NCBI GenBank assembly: GCA_016630955.3
Contig: CM049996.1
Location: 1,116,001-1,180,000 of the forward strand
Reading direction: 5' to 3'
Length of the DNA stretch: 64,000 bases
From: Didymella arachidicola
Taxonomy: Eukaryota; Ascomycota; Dothideomycetes; Pleosporales; Didymellaceae
Shown: piece by piece, positions 22,801 to 33,102 of the stretch
Position numbering within the stretch: position 1 is the stretch's first letter
How the letters are laid out: every line of letters starts with the position of its first letter
Notes under the pieces: model-generated
What the model saw: only the letters and a program-made list of their open reading frames with translations
What the model was told of the DNA's origin: nothing
The model's database searches: none
Made by a program: the position numbers and the translations under genes

Positions 22801-23760
22801 TCCTGTTCGGTCTTGCGGCGACGCTCGGCAGCAGCTCCACCCTTGCGCACCTTGCTCGCCTTCGTCTTTTTCGCCTCCTCTGCGTCTTGTGCATCGATCT
22901 TGGCGATGATGTCTTTGATGTGCGGGTTAGGGTTCGTGTCGATAAAATGACGGAACAAGTCTGTCAGGCCGAGCAGATAGCGGAATCGTCGTACAGTATC
23001 GTCTTCCTGGAGTGGGACGTCGTGTCAGTGCTGTTGCATTGCAGGTGTACGGCATGTACTAATTTCATACCTTTGATGCGCCCAGGCGGTCGTGCTTCTT
23101 GCCATAGATGCTCTTGCGCATGTTCATCTGCTCAGCGCGTCGTTTCCGGCCGTCGACTGGCGCGTCCCCGGCCACGCTGCTAGCTGTGGTGTTGGGCTGT
23201 GTGTCCGAGTCCTGCGCGCTTGTCAGCACATGAATTGGGACGGTAGATAGTTACATTCAACGTACTGTGTAGTCTGGTGTGTCGAGGTTGTACTGAAAAG
23301 ATCACGTTAGCCGTTTGTTCCCTTTGACCGTCATCCACTACAGCCAGGCATGCTTCCAAGCGCGCCTTGAGGGAAGGAATATTGCGCCTCCGAGTGCCAC
23401 TCACCCCAAACTTTTTGAATCCCTCAATCTTGTCCTGGTCCCGCATTTCGACGTCTTCGTGTGCCGAGTTGTCTGCTGTCCAGGGACCAGACTCGCGTCC
23501 GTTTGTCTTGCGCGCCATGTCGGCCCTTATGGGCTGTCCGCCGCGTCTTGATGGTGGAAATGCTCGTGATGTGCTGCGCGATGCCGGCTGAGAAGCTTCC
23601 TGATTGTTCTGGACGTGTTGGCGATGAGGGTGGTGGGCGCGTTGGGGCTGCTGGAACGCGAGGTGGAGTAGAGTGAGCGAGGGTGTACTTCGAATGCATG
23701 GTCAAATGTTCGACTAGCGCGTTGTTACGGCAGGGCGCTTGAACCACTTACGCTGTTCAT
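19894..23760 (-). CDS. ISWI-family chromatin-remodelling ATPase
   Basis: Nucleosome-spacing ATPase of the ISW1/ISW2 (SNF2H) type. Exons are 23752-23760, 23405-23650, 23266-23292, 23071-23211, 20058-23006 and 19894-20007, giving 1161 residues. The first exon is only nine bases (MNS, then a GTAAGT donor) and the third is 27 bases. Visible parts: AutoN-like acidic N-terminus; [17 protein letters not shown]; DExx ATPase with DEMGLGKT (about 266-273) and DEAHRIKNE (about 368-377); helicase C with [21 protein letters not shown], [13 protein letters not shown] and [19 protein letters not shown] and SLIDE domains follow ([26 protein letters not shown]), and then a Lys/Glu-rich tail. The last exon was placed with a TACTAAC branch point and the CCACAG acceptor, giving a basic tail ending [11 protein letters not shown]1 versus ISW2 cannot be settled by eye. 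Confidence 0.96.
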
Positions 23761-24056
23761 AGTGGCCGCGTCTCCTCCTTATTTGGCCGATCTCAGAGCA
23801 GCACCGCTGGGTTGTTTGGGACTTTGGTTCGCAACGCGTCAAATGGAGCGACACTTGTAGCTCATGTCTACTAGTCTCAAGTCAATTGCAAATGACACGT
23901 ACGATACACGCGTTCAAGAGGCATGACGTCAATGTTGGGAGAGCACTCGTCTTGTCAAAGTCCAGCCTTACTATGCAATTGACAGAATCCTCCCAGATCA
24001 TTACCGGAGCAGTCAAAACTCTCGTCTGCCAGCTCAAACTTTCACATACCAGGTCC

Positions 24057-24896
24057 TCAAACTTTCATGCCATTGACAGCTAGCGCCTCCGGCTCCCCCT
24101 CGTCGTTCTCGTACAGCGGGTTTGTCTGGACTTCTCGCAGCCACAACCGCCAGCTCTTATCCACACACTTCTCATTCATCTTCTTACAACTCTTTGCCTC
24201 CTCTTCGCTCAGGTAGCTGATCTTCTCGATATCGCCCCCGACAAATCCAAGTGCTTTCGACAACAGCTCGCAATTTGTCTGCGTGTACAGCGCCCGATAA
24301 ACGGCTTCTTCGACACTCTTGCCCATAGTTGTGAATCCGTGCTTGTGCTGTAGCACCACGGGAGTAGAGGGATGAAGTTTCCTCGCCAGAGCTTTGCCGA
24401 GATGCTGGTTTTTGATCAACATGTTCGGCGCGACCTCCACTTTGCCAACGAGCTCGCGGTACGCATCTTGTGCATCGAATACAGGGATGCCTTTCAAGGA
24501 ACTGCCCAGAAAGCCTGCCATGTGGAAGACTGGTCGTACTGGGATATCGGCTAGTGTGAATGGAATCACTGTTTCGCTGTGTGAATGTACGACGCAATTG
24601 ATGTCTGGAAAACGCCGTAGGATTTCGCCATGGATGAAGCGCTCTGAGTAGCCTTGTGGCGCATTGGGATCCACCGGCGAACTATCATAGACGCGGTAGG
24701 AAATAAAGTCTTCCCGCGACTTCACTAGGGCGGGCGCACCGGGATCGTAGGCTGCGATCAAGTACTGGTCCGGTGCTAATGGATGGCGAAGAGAGATGTG
24801 GCCGAAAGCGTCCACAAGGTTATGTTGATGTAGGATATGGTTCGCTCGAATGAGCAGGCATAGCGCCTGTAGCAGCGGTGCCGGAAGATCGGCCAT
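24057..24896 (-). CDS. Second class II aldolase/adducin-domain protein
   Basis: Reading 24057-24896 gives 279 residues from MADLPAPLLQALCLLIRANH. The frame stays open upstream to an ATG at 25229, which would add 111 Thr/Pro-rich residues. I prefer the shorter form because domain similarity starts right at MADLPAP and the extension is low complexity. Family signs are AFGHISLRHP, the Zn His pair in VVHSHSETVIPF, the third His in VVLQHKHGFTTMGKSVEEAVYRA, and HMAGFLG. It is distinct in sequence from the aldolase-like protein at 10.2 kb, so the two are not recent duplicates. The substrate is unknown. It is divergently arranged with the DUF5519-like gene at 25.8 kb, sharing a promoter of about 0.9 kb. 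Confidence 0.87.
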   Translation of the reverse strand: MADLPAPLLQALCLLIRANHILHQHNLVDAFGHISLRHPLAPDQYLIAAYDPGAPALVKSREDFISYRVYDSSPVDPNAPQGYSERFIHGEILRRFPDINCVVHSHSETVIPFTLADIPVRPVFHMAGFLGSSLKGIPVFDAQDAYRELVGKVEVAPNMLIKNQHLGKALARKLHPSTPVVLQHKHGFTTMGKSVEEAVYRALYTQTNCELLSKALGFVGGDIEKISYLSEEEAKSCKKMNEKCVDKSWRLWLREVQTNPLYENDEGEPEALAVNGMKV

Positions 24897-25784
24897 GGTT
24901 CCTGTTGTTGGATTTCGATCGACGATTGAAGGCGCAATGGACTTGGCTGGATTTACAGAAGTTGAAATTTGTGGTGTAGATGTTGGCGTTGTTGAGAGAG
25001 TTGGACGATGTTGTGGTCTTGTAACGTCTATCTCATGCGGACGTGTCGATGTTCTTGTAGGTATGTAGACTGGTGTAGTCGGTTCAGAAGTATCACAGGT
25101 GTCGGTATGAAGCTTTGGTTCGAGAGTACGATGCAACAGAGGAGCGTTGAGGAGCCCGTACGTCGCAATTCTATTATCGCGTGTGTCTACACGATCGTCG
25201 AGAGCATCCAGGGTATATGTACAGGTCATGAGAAGATGCAGGCCCCACCAGGAGTCTTAACTCAGCTTGGTTGGCCGGTAAGGTGGTCTTATAGTGAGTG
25301 CATTCTGTTCCTAGCTCTTCCAAGTGTAACAATCGTCAGTTTTAGGCTGTTTCGTTGCGACTAAACTTGGTGAGCGCCGCATAGAACTTGAAACATGACA
25401 CTCGACATGCGTGAGCCAGGTCGAAACATCATTAGAAGTGACGGCTGGATGTTTCCCACAAGTTGCAAGGCTGTCTTTCGTGCCGTGAGATGATGGGTGC
25501 ACAAACAGCGGGGATTGCAGCGGAATGACGTGAGGGGACCCGGGAACGCGATCAGCTCGGTCGCGGACGTCAGGTCGAGTCCGCGACGGTACTGCGCAAG
25601 AACTGTCGCACGCCCTTTGAATCTTTGCCACGCGGACCTGTGATCAAGAGGTAGACTGTGTGTGCTGATTGTGCGTGCGACGTGCTCATTCCTCCCTGTC
25701 CCCGCAACTTCCCTTCGAGCGAGCGCCGGTTCCTGAACCCGGCAATAAGCAACAACAAAGTTTCAATCGTACATTGAAATCACA
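24897..25784. other. Divergent promoter region
   Basis: About 890 bases between two divergent starts. It includes the Thr/Pro-rich upstream extension of the aldolase-like frame, which I do not count as coding. No other gene seen. Confidence 0.45.
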
Positions 25785-26554
25785 ATGGCTTCGGTTTGGC
25801 TAAGTTGGGTTGTCGCTGTCTCTACAGCTATAGCGCTCGCCTTATTCTACGATTTCAAGAGCTGGCAGAGTTACGGTATGTAGCAAGGCTGAAGCAACAT
25901 TCATAAACATACTGATGGACAGCAGGAACAGGTGGCACACCGCCAACACTCCAGGGCTATCTAAAGATCCGCAGGTGGGGTCTGTACTTATTGTACAAGC
26001 GACAGAACCTACTTGACCACTCGCCAATTCCGGACACTGGCGTAGCATTCATTAAGCCTGGCAAGGTGCCAGCACGACCAGGCTCTCCACCTAACATTGT
26101 TCGCTGGACTCTACCGCAGCGACAGCTTTCTCAGCCTATCACCAAAGGCGCGTTGGACGAGCTCAGCAATCTTATGCAAACATTTGCCACTACATCACCC
26201 TATTCCAAGTATATTGAGACGAGACCGAGCAAGACAGAAGGTGGGACGGGACCTGCGATCTACGTCAAGCCAGATATGAAGACCATCAACCCAGTCGCAC
26301 ATAAGATCTCCTATGAAGTAGCACACGTTCACCCAAAGGATAACTCACTGCATGTGTACGTCAGTCCTAGAGATGCGAAGACCGTGGTGAGCAGAGGGTG
26401 GGGTCAGCGTTTCCCAGTGACATGGTTGGCGCCATCAAGTTGGATTATGGTGTATGCACCACGAGATGAGACGGAGCTCGAAGTCATCAAGGAGATCGTT
26501 AGGGCTGCGATATGTCATGCAGTCGGTATGGAAGTTACTGACTTGAAGCCTTGA
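25785..26554 (+). CDS. Luciferase-domain (DUF5519-like) membrane-anchored protein
   Basis: Exons 25785-25875 and 25926-26554 (50-nt intron) give 239 residues. An N-terminal membrane segment (WLSWVVAVSTAIALALFYDF) is followed by GTPPTLQGYLKIRRWG. The conserved C-terminal half has SYEVAHVHPKDNSLHVYVSPRDAKTVVSRGWGQRFP and VYAPRDETELEVIKEIVRAAICHAVG. The HxHP..S.H block with the WG.RFPL-like strand is the signature of the fungal/bacterial luciferase-domain family known from Pfam. Despite the name, most members have no proven light-emitting or enzymatic role. Its position between an aldolase-like gene and an FAD monooxygenase suggests a small metabolic neighbourhood, but that is inference. Confidence 0.8.
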
Positions 26555-26981
26555 GAACAGGCGTCAAGGGCCGTTTTCTTGGATGAGGTTGCACACTTCC
26601 TGACATGAGCGCCGATGATAAGACGACAATTCTCTCTGATCTCCAAGAAAGTTCTAAGACTGCAAGCAAGTGGGAGTAGAGAACTTTGTTCGGCTTAAAG
26701 CATACGCAGAGCACTTTTCGTATTTCGGGTAACACAACGCAAGACAATGCAGCATACAACATTTCTTGCGTCATCGTATCTATGCCAAGAGCCAATCGGT
26801 ACGGCACCAACATTCTTCAAGCGGAGATCCGGTCGAGTGCAGATCCATGGAGCGTTCCGCTAGCTCAGCTCCTTCGAGGTTGGCTAACATACACTAGACT
26901 GCCCTGCAGCTAAATAGTTCGCAACATCCGTCTCCTACATATCACTGTCACATCCCAACAGCGCCTTCTTTCCCACCCACC
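26555..26981. other. Intergenic region
   Basis: About 430 bases, probably the promoter of the FAD monooxygenase. Nothing else recognised. Confidence 0.5.
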
Positions 26982-28307
26982 ATGGGTAGTATCAACATGA
27001 GTTTAAAGGTTCTGATTATTGGAGCAGGTGAGCATTTTGGGAGCATCGTCACAAACACATGTTCAATGTCCTTACAGGCCCCGCCGGATGTGCTTTAGCT
27101 CATGGGCTGAGGAAGGCTGGCATCGCGTACCGCATCTTTGACAAAGGCGAGGATGGATATCGACACCGCCATTGGGCATTCACTCTGGGATGGGCACGAC
27201 CGTATCTGCTCGGGCTGCTTTCTGACGAGATTGGCGCGCAGCTCGACACTTGCGCCGTCGATCCAAGCATTGACTGTTCAGCAATTGGCGAGGATAGAAT
27301 CGTGCTGTACAACGGACAGACCCGCGAAGAAGCTTTCGCATTTCCAATTCCCAAGGCGAAAGAGATGAACATACGGAAGCTGCGCATCCTGCTTGCAGAA
27401 AGCCTTGATGTGCAATACGGAAAGAAGTTCAGTCACTACGAGATGCACCAACATAGGGGGGTCAAGGTGTTTTTTGAAGACGGATCGATTGAGGAAGGTG
27501 ACATTGTGATTGGCATGGATGGCGCTGGCTCAAAAGTGCGCCAGTGCTTGATCGATCGCGGAGCAGTTCAGGAGACCCTCCCCTTCGCACTCATGAACTT
27601 CAACGCATCTTATACGAGAGAGCAAGCACTTTTCATCAAGAAAAATCTCCATCCTCTGGTCGACATTGCGATACACCCAGCAGGTCACTACATTCGAGCC
27701 AATGTGCTTGACATGCCAGATGTTGATGACCCGACTACGTGGACATTTCAGATACTGTCAACTTGGCCACTGAATAACGTTGAGGACTATGATAACGACA
27801 TGGATCGACTCAAAAGACTCAAAGCGCATGTCGCCAGAGACGGATGGGCGGAGCCGTACAAGAGCGCGATCGAATGGATACCGGAAGGCACCCCCGTCCT
27901 CAAAGACCGGCTCAACATTTGGAAGACACAGCCATGGGACAATCAATGTGGACGGGTAACACTGTGTGGCGATGCAGCGCATGCCATGACGTTCCGTAAG
28001 CGTGCCATTTGTTCATCAAACTTCATGCTGACAAGGCCCTTCAGATCGAGGACAAGGAGCAAACAACGCCTTCTTCTCCGCACACAGCCTAGTAGAAGCC
28101 CTCAAATCCGTACATGACGGTACCGCTACGCTCAACGACGCCATCACCGCCTACGACAAGGATATTCTGAAGCGCGGCGCGAACGAAGTCCAGATCTCGA
28201 AATCGCAAAGCTTTTACACTCACGACTGGTCGAACTTCATCAACAGCCCCGTCATGACACTTGGCACCAAGCCAAGTCACGCAGCAAAAAGCGAAGGATA
28301 TCAGTAG
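26982..28307 (+). CDS. FAD-dependent monooxygenase (PHBH/salicylate hydroxylase type)
   Basis: Exons 26982-27027, 27078-27995 and 28045-28307 (50- and 49-nt introns) give 408 residues. The FAD-binding Rossmann motif is split by intron 1: KVLIIGAGPAGCALAHGLRKAG. The DG-type motif reads DIVIGMDGAGSKVRQ, and the second FAD motif VTLCGDAAHAMTFHRGQGANNAFFSAHSLVEAL is split by intron 2. This is the layout of group A aromatic hydroxylases: NAD(P)H and O2 hydroxylate a small aromatic or polyketide substrate. No membrane segment or signal peptide is seen. Substrate specificity cannot be read. It lies tail to tail with the broken GMC oxidoreductase. Confidence 0.9.
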
Positions 28308-28420
28308 TTACATTACTATATTAATCAAAAGTGAGTGTGTCGTTAGCCGTATATCTATACCATCGTATAATTTGTAAAGTTCCTCACTTCTATGTCATTC
28401 TCATGAACGACAAGTGTTCT

Positions 28421-30319
28421 TCACCTGTTGCTCGCCTTGGTAAGATCAGCGGCTTTCTCTCCGATGGCGTACATGGTCGCCTGCAAATGGGTGGCCGGGA
28501 TCAAGGGAATGATCGAAGCATCGACGATGCTGAGCTTCTTGGTGCCGTAAACCCGCAGATCGCTGCTAACACAGCCACCGTACTTCTCCGGCAACATGGA
28601 GCAGGTGCCGCTCTGGCGGGAAAAGGTGCCAGTGAGTGTATCCTGTTTGAGCAACTCGTGGATGATCTCATCGTTAGTCTGGGCAGCCGCACCGGGTGTG
28701 ACTTCGACTGGTGAGAAGCGTTGGAGGACGGGGCTCTTCCAGTGGCGACGAGTCCATCTGACAATATCGAGCAGCATGGTCCTGTCGGCGGGGTTCTGGA
28801 AGGTATTGAACTGGACAATGGGGTTACCTTTGGGGTTCGTGGGGTCAAGAGCGACGTATCCGCGAGACAGAGGACGCTGCACGGCGGCAATGGCAAAACC
28901 GAAGGCGTTCATAGGAAACTCGGCTGCGGCGGCCTTAGTGGAGGAGAGAAGGTCGACAGTGATCTGCTTAGCAGCCTCGAAGCCACGAAGGAGGTTTGCG
29001 TTGTTCTTATACGCAGTGGGAAGATAGTCAGAGGTCCTCTGGCTTCTGATAGTAGACACGATAGTCTTCCAGTTAGTGGTGACGTTCTGCAAGGGCAGGA
29101 AAGCAAGACTGCTGCCGTGCGACTGGCAGACAGGACCGGTTCTATTGGCGTAGTACTGGGCCCAAGCTGTGGCATTCTGTTCAGGGTCGAGGGAGAAAAG
29201 AGGGCTAGGGTTGGTCAAATTAGAGGTAGGAAACATCATGTTAACGTTTGAATGGTCTTACAAGTTGGCTCCAACGGCAGCGAGATCCTTTTTGACCTTT
29301 ACCAGCGGCCTTCAGAATACCTGCCGGGCCAACGCCACTGAGCTGGAGAATGTGGGGAGTGAATACAGAGCCAGCAGCCAGGATTACTTCACGCTTTGCG
29401 TAAACTTTGTAAGAGGCGTTGTCAGCAAGGTCGTTGAATGAGACACCCTTGGCTGTTAGGCCATCGAAGAGGACCTCGGTAGCCGAGACACCGGTGATAA
29501 GCCTCAGGTTACCACGGCTCTTGACCGAGTCGTAGTAGGTTCTCCTGGCGTCCGAACGGGTCTGAGTCTTGGGATCGAGTGAATTAGGAATCCATAGCAT
29601 GCCGACAGCCTCACATGCAACGTGCTCTCTGGGTGAAGTGTAACCTTCCGAGCGATAAGCCTCCCAGATGGTCTTGACGTCAGGGAATTCGAAGTTGGGA
29701 AATGATGCCTGAAGCGGACCACTTGTTCCGTAGTAAGAAGCATCGTATGTTATATTAAACTCCGGTCCAGTGAGTGTGGGTGGGGTGAAGGTGGTGGACT
29801 TCTTGAAGTAAGGGAGGAGGCCGTTGAAGCCCCAGCCAGGGTTACCGAGCTGCTCCCAAGCATTGTAATCGGCAGCAGAGGCACGGCCGAAAGCCATTCC
29901 ATTGATGGCCGAGCCACCGCCAACAACTTTACCAACGAGGACTGCGAATGACTTGTCCTCAAGCTCCTTGTCAGGAGCAGAGTCCACATCGTACTGCTTT
30001 GCGCTATTGATATTGTTGCCCAAGGTAGGAATGATCGTATTGATGTCCTCTGTGATTGGACCAGTCTCAAGAATGAGTGCAGAACCTGCGGATTCAGTCA
30101 ACTGATCAACGCCAGACCCCGGAAAATTTGAAACTTACGGGACTTGTCCTCACTGAGACGATTAGCGACTACCAGACCAGTAAGACCACCACCGACGATC
30201 ACATAGTCGTAGGTTTTGTTTTTGATTAGTGAACTATCGTCTTGCGCCACAGCTGGAACAGCTACAGCGAAAGGCAACGCCACCGCGAAACCGAGGAGAT
30301 TCTTTAAATTGGGCGCCAT
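28421..30319 (-). pseudogene. Secreted GMC oxidoreductase, broken by frameshift and stop
   Basis: Exons 30139-30319 and 28421-30085 (53-nt intron) would encode a secreted FAD oxidoreductase of the glucose oxidase/choline dehydrogenase family. Signal peptide, then YDYVIVGGGLTGLVVANRLSED (ADP-binding), VGKVVGGGSAINGMAFGRA (GMC signature 1) and REVILAAGSVFTPHILQLSGVGP (signature 2) are readable. So is the C-terminus VDASIIPLIPATHLQATMYAIGEKAADL. Two lesions break it. A frame change occurs near 29294-29303, where KVKKDLAAVGANL moves to another frame. A TAA lies at 29258-29260 exactly where GANLQDH needs Gln, so CAA to TAA. The catalytic His region reads SRQSGT (28616-28618 = CGC), where an H-x-x-G-T His is usual. 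A 57-nt intron starting at GTAAGA could hide the TAA but would delete conserved residues and not cure the frameshift. Confidence 0.82.
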
Positions 30320-31654
30320 TGTGGTTGAGAATGCAGCGGAGGATGGAGAAGCGGAGCTGATGGTGGATAGTTTCCTGCAAGATTCTAAACTGTTCTTTAT
30401 AGAAGCTGATCCTGAGTCAGAGAGTATCGAGGAAGTACGACTCTAGAGCGATGAAGGAAAGATAAAACGCCTCTGTCATGCAACAACACCTTGGATGCAG
30501 AACGTGGTAAGTGGGACCATTGATCTCTGCTCCATTCCCGCACAGGCCTGCTCTGGGCCAGCTTAGTCCTTCGCATCCGCAGCAATTCTAGAAGACCAAC
30601 ATGCGGGGATAGAGAGTGTCTCAATACCCATGTCGTGGATCTGGTACAACTTCCCTGGTCAGATTGCATTGAGCGAAAGACCGATGCTGCAATTTCTTCA
30701 TGCAACACGGTAAATATGCTCGATATGGTACCTGCATGGTCTGCCGTCTCGCAAGGTGGGTCTGGATCGGACGTGGTGTTGTTTTGATCCAACGTGCGAC
30801 TTCCAAAAGGGCCGATTACACCTTGCAGATATGAACGGGGGAGCGCGGTCTGCCTTTTTCTCACCAGACACCTCTCTCGCGATCGACACAGGTTCGTCGC
30901 CTTATCGTACAGCTGTCAAGACGAGTTGCTGCGGTGCAACTCAAGTCCTCAGATGCTCTTCCTCGGCTGTCTGGAAGACTCCTGCAACCGACGCATGCAA
31001 ACGCGACATCACGCAACGCAGGCGCAGTTATTATGGAGACCCATATGCAAGCGCATCCATCGCTTTCATCAGTCACTCAGTCCTTCTCAAGTCGCAGCAT
31101 GATGCCCTTGTAAACCAAACTCGATGTTGGTCTGAACACCTATTCAAACCCATTTTGGGCTTAGTCGACAACTGCAAGGATGTGGCACAGTCCGGCTCGA
31201 TGCGTGCAAGTTGACGACGACGAGCATGCATTTGTACGAAACATTCTTCGAAAAGCAACACATTCCCAAGGATTTGATGTTGGAGAACCACTGAGCCACT
31301 GACTAGCTATCAGAAAGTCGTGCCGCAGTGTTCTTCTTACTCGAAGGAATTGAAGGACGTTCATGATGCTCGATTTAGCATGCCAGGCTTGGAATTTCAA
31401 CACTGAGAACACCAACCGTCTCCGGCGTTACTACTAAAAGATCGATCGCGGAGCCGATGCCAATGTGATCTCCTGAGACGGTGCGATACTTGGCGGAGTA
31501 AGGAACGAATGAGTACACTGTATTGGAAATTCTGCTGGAGATTCAAATACTCCGGACCACGTGCATGCACATGCATGCAAATGTGAAGCGGTGCAATATG
31601 AGCCTGTATTGAGAATGAGGAGTGTCTTTACACTGCATTGGCAACTTCTTAACC
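30320..31654. other. Intergenic region
   Basis: About 1.3 kb without a supported gene. It should contain the GMC promoter and perhaps the lost 5' part of the following pseudogene. I could not find an N-terminal exon for the latter. Confidence 0.4.
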
Positions 31655-32705
31655 CTCAAAAGATCTGTGGTCTCATTGGAACATGCTTCGGCTACATGAC
31701 AGCATGGAACGGTGCCGGAAAACACATGTACGACCCTACAGTCTCAAGAGAGATGACTGGGAAGTACCTGATGTACCTCTGGTTCGGCCAGTACTTCAAT
31801 CTGACAGCGATGGCTTTACTCAAGTTTAGTATTTGCGCATTTATGCTGCAGCTTGGGTTTTCAAGATGGTACCGTGGGGATCTGGCTCACTGTCGTGATT
31901 CACGTCGCGCTGAACGTCATTTTCCCCTACATTATCTTGTTCGGCGAGTGCGATCCAATTGCGAAGCACTGGGATCCAACGTTGAAAGGGTGGTGCTGGA
32001 GCTCTAAGCCTCGAGTGACTTCAAGTAAGAAGCTCGTCTTACGATTGCATGCATGATCTAACGCACTCTTTTAGGTTACCTTGGTGCGGGGTCGAACATC
32101 ATCACTGATTTGTTCTACACATTCGCTCCTCTCATCTATATTCGATCAGTGCAATTGCCGAGCCGAGTGATGTGGGGCGTGCGTGTCGTCTTCCTGCTCG
32201 GTCTCACGTAAGCCACACAGCTGTCAATGCTAGGATCTGAATTTAACTTCTTGCCAGAACAACAAGCATCTCAGTCTTTAAGCTCTAAGAAGTAAAGGCC
32301 TTAAACGAGTCGCACGACGTCTCTTACGAATCTGTCAATCTATCCATCCTGTCAGTGACAGAGGTGCTGGTCGGCAGTCTGACCGCAAGTCTACCGCCCC
32401 TCCGCCGCCTCTTTGAGAATATGCTCAACAGTATATTACCAAACAGCGCCATGGCTTCGAGAAAAAGGTCAAATATGAACAGCTATGTGTTACCAGACTA
32501 CAAGGGAAGCTCGCTTAATACAAGGAAGTCGAGACACCACGACTCGGACGATAGCAGCGAGAGAACCATACTGGCAGATGGTGGGGCTGCTCACACTCAG
32601 ATAATACAGTGCAAGTCCGGCGAGATTACGAGGACGACCCATGTCAGTCTGACAGTTGCTGAGACGAGCCCTAAGTCCACATCGAGGAACGAGGACTGGG
32701 CGTAG
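31655..32705 (+). pseudogene. Fungal rhodopsin-type (PTH11-like) membrane protein, broken
   Basis: Readable exons are about 31655-32024, 32075-32207 and 32258-32705, with clean 50-nt introns. The peptide includes KICGLIGTCFGYMTAW, YLWFGQYFNLTAMALLKFSICAF, IWLTVVIHVALNVIFPYIILFGECDP, NIITDLFYTFAPLIYIRSVQLP and SVTEVLVGSLTASLPPLRRLFE, then a polar tail. This is the fungal multi-helix rhodopsin-domain family, which includes PTH11-type candidate receptors. Lesions: a frameshift near 31862-31882 (four G where the family needs a multiple of three) and an in-frame TAA at 32286-32288 (VFKL-stop-EVKALNES). No start exon or first helices were found. The 5' part is therefore lost or unrecognised. Confidence 0.75.
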
Positions 32706-33102
32706 ATTTCCTTTGTTCACGTAGGGATGGGATAAGTTTCGATACGGTCTATATCTTCTTCTTCATTATAGTTTGCGGCATTACAGGACATTTCGAAGGA
32801 AGAGAAGGTCATATGTACGAAGTAAGGCTGTTACTCAGTACGGTGAGAATATGACAACGATACAAGCACAAAGACATGTGGGCGTAACACAGAAAAGACA
32901 CAATTCTCAAGGGGACCAAACATCAAATAAAACCACAAGACATGGCATCCTTGAACGTGCGATATCATCACAGTTATTGTTCCACCCAGCGTTACCATCG
33001 GCCAGCCTCGACTCGCTGTCGAGGCTGTCATGCAACCTCAATTCTTCCAGTGAAAACTTGACGTCAGTGTCATTGAAAGTTGCGCCCCGACTGAATCGCT
33101 CC

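Noticed and set aside
10213..24896. The two class II aldolase-like genes as a recent duplication
   Set aside because: Beyond the shared His motifs the sequences, lengths and intron structure differ, so they are separate subfamilies.
29202..29258. 57-nt intron (GTAAGA...CCTAG) to remove the TAA in the GMC oxidase
   Set aside because: It would delete the conserved QDH...NMMFPTSNLTNPS segment and leaves the upstream frameshift uncorrected.
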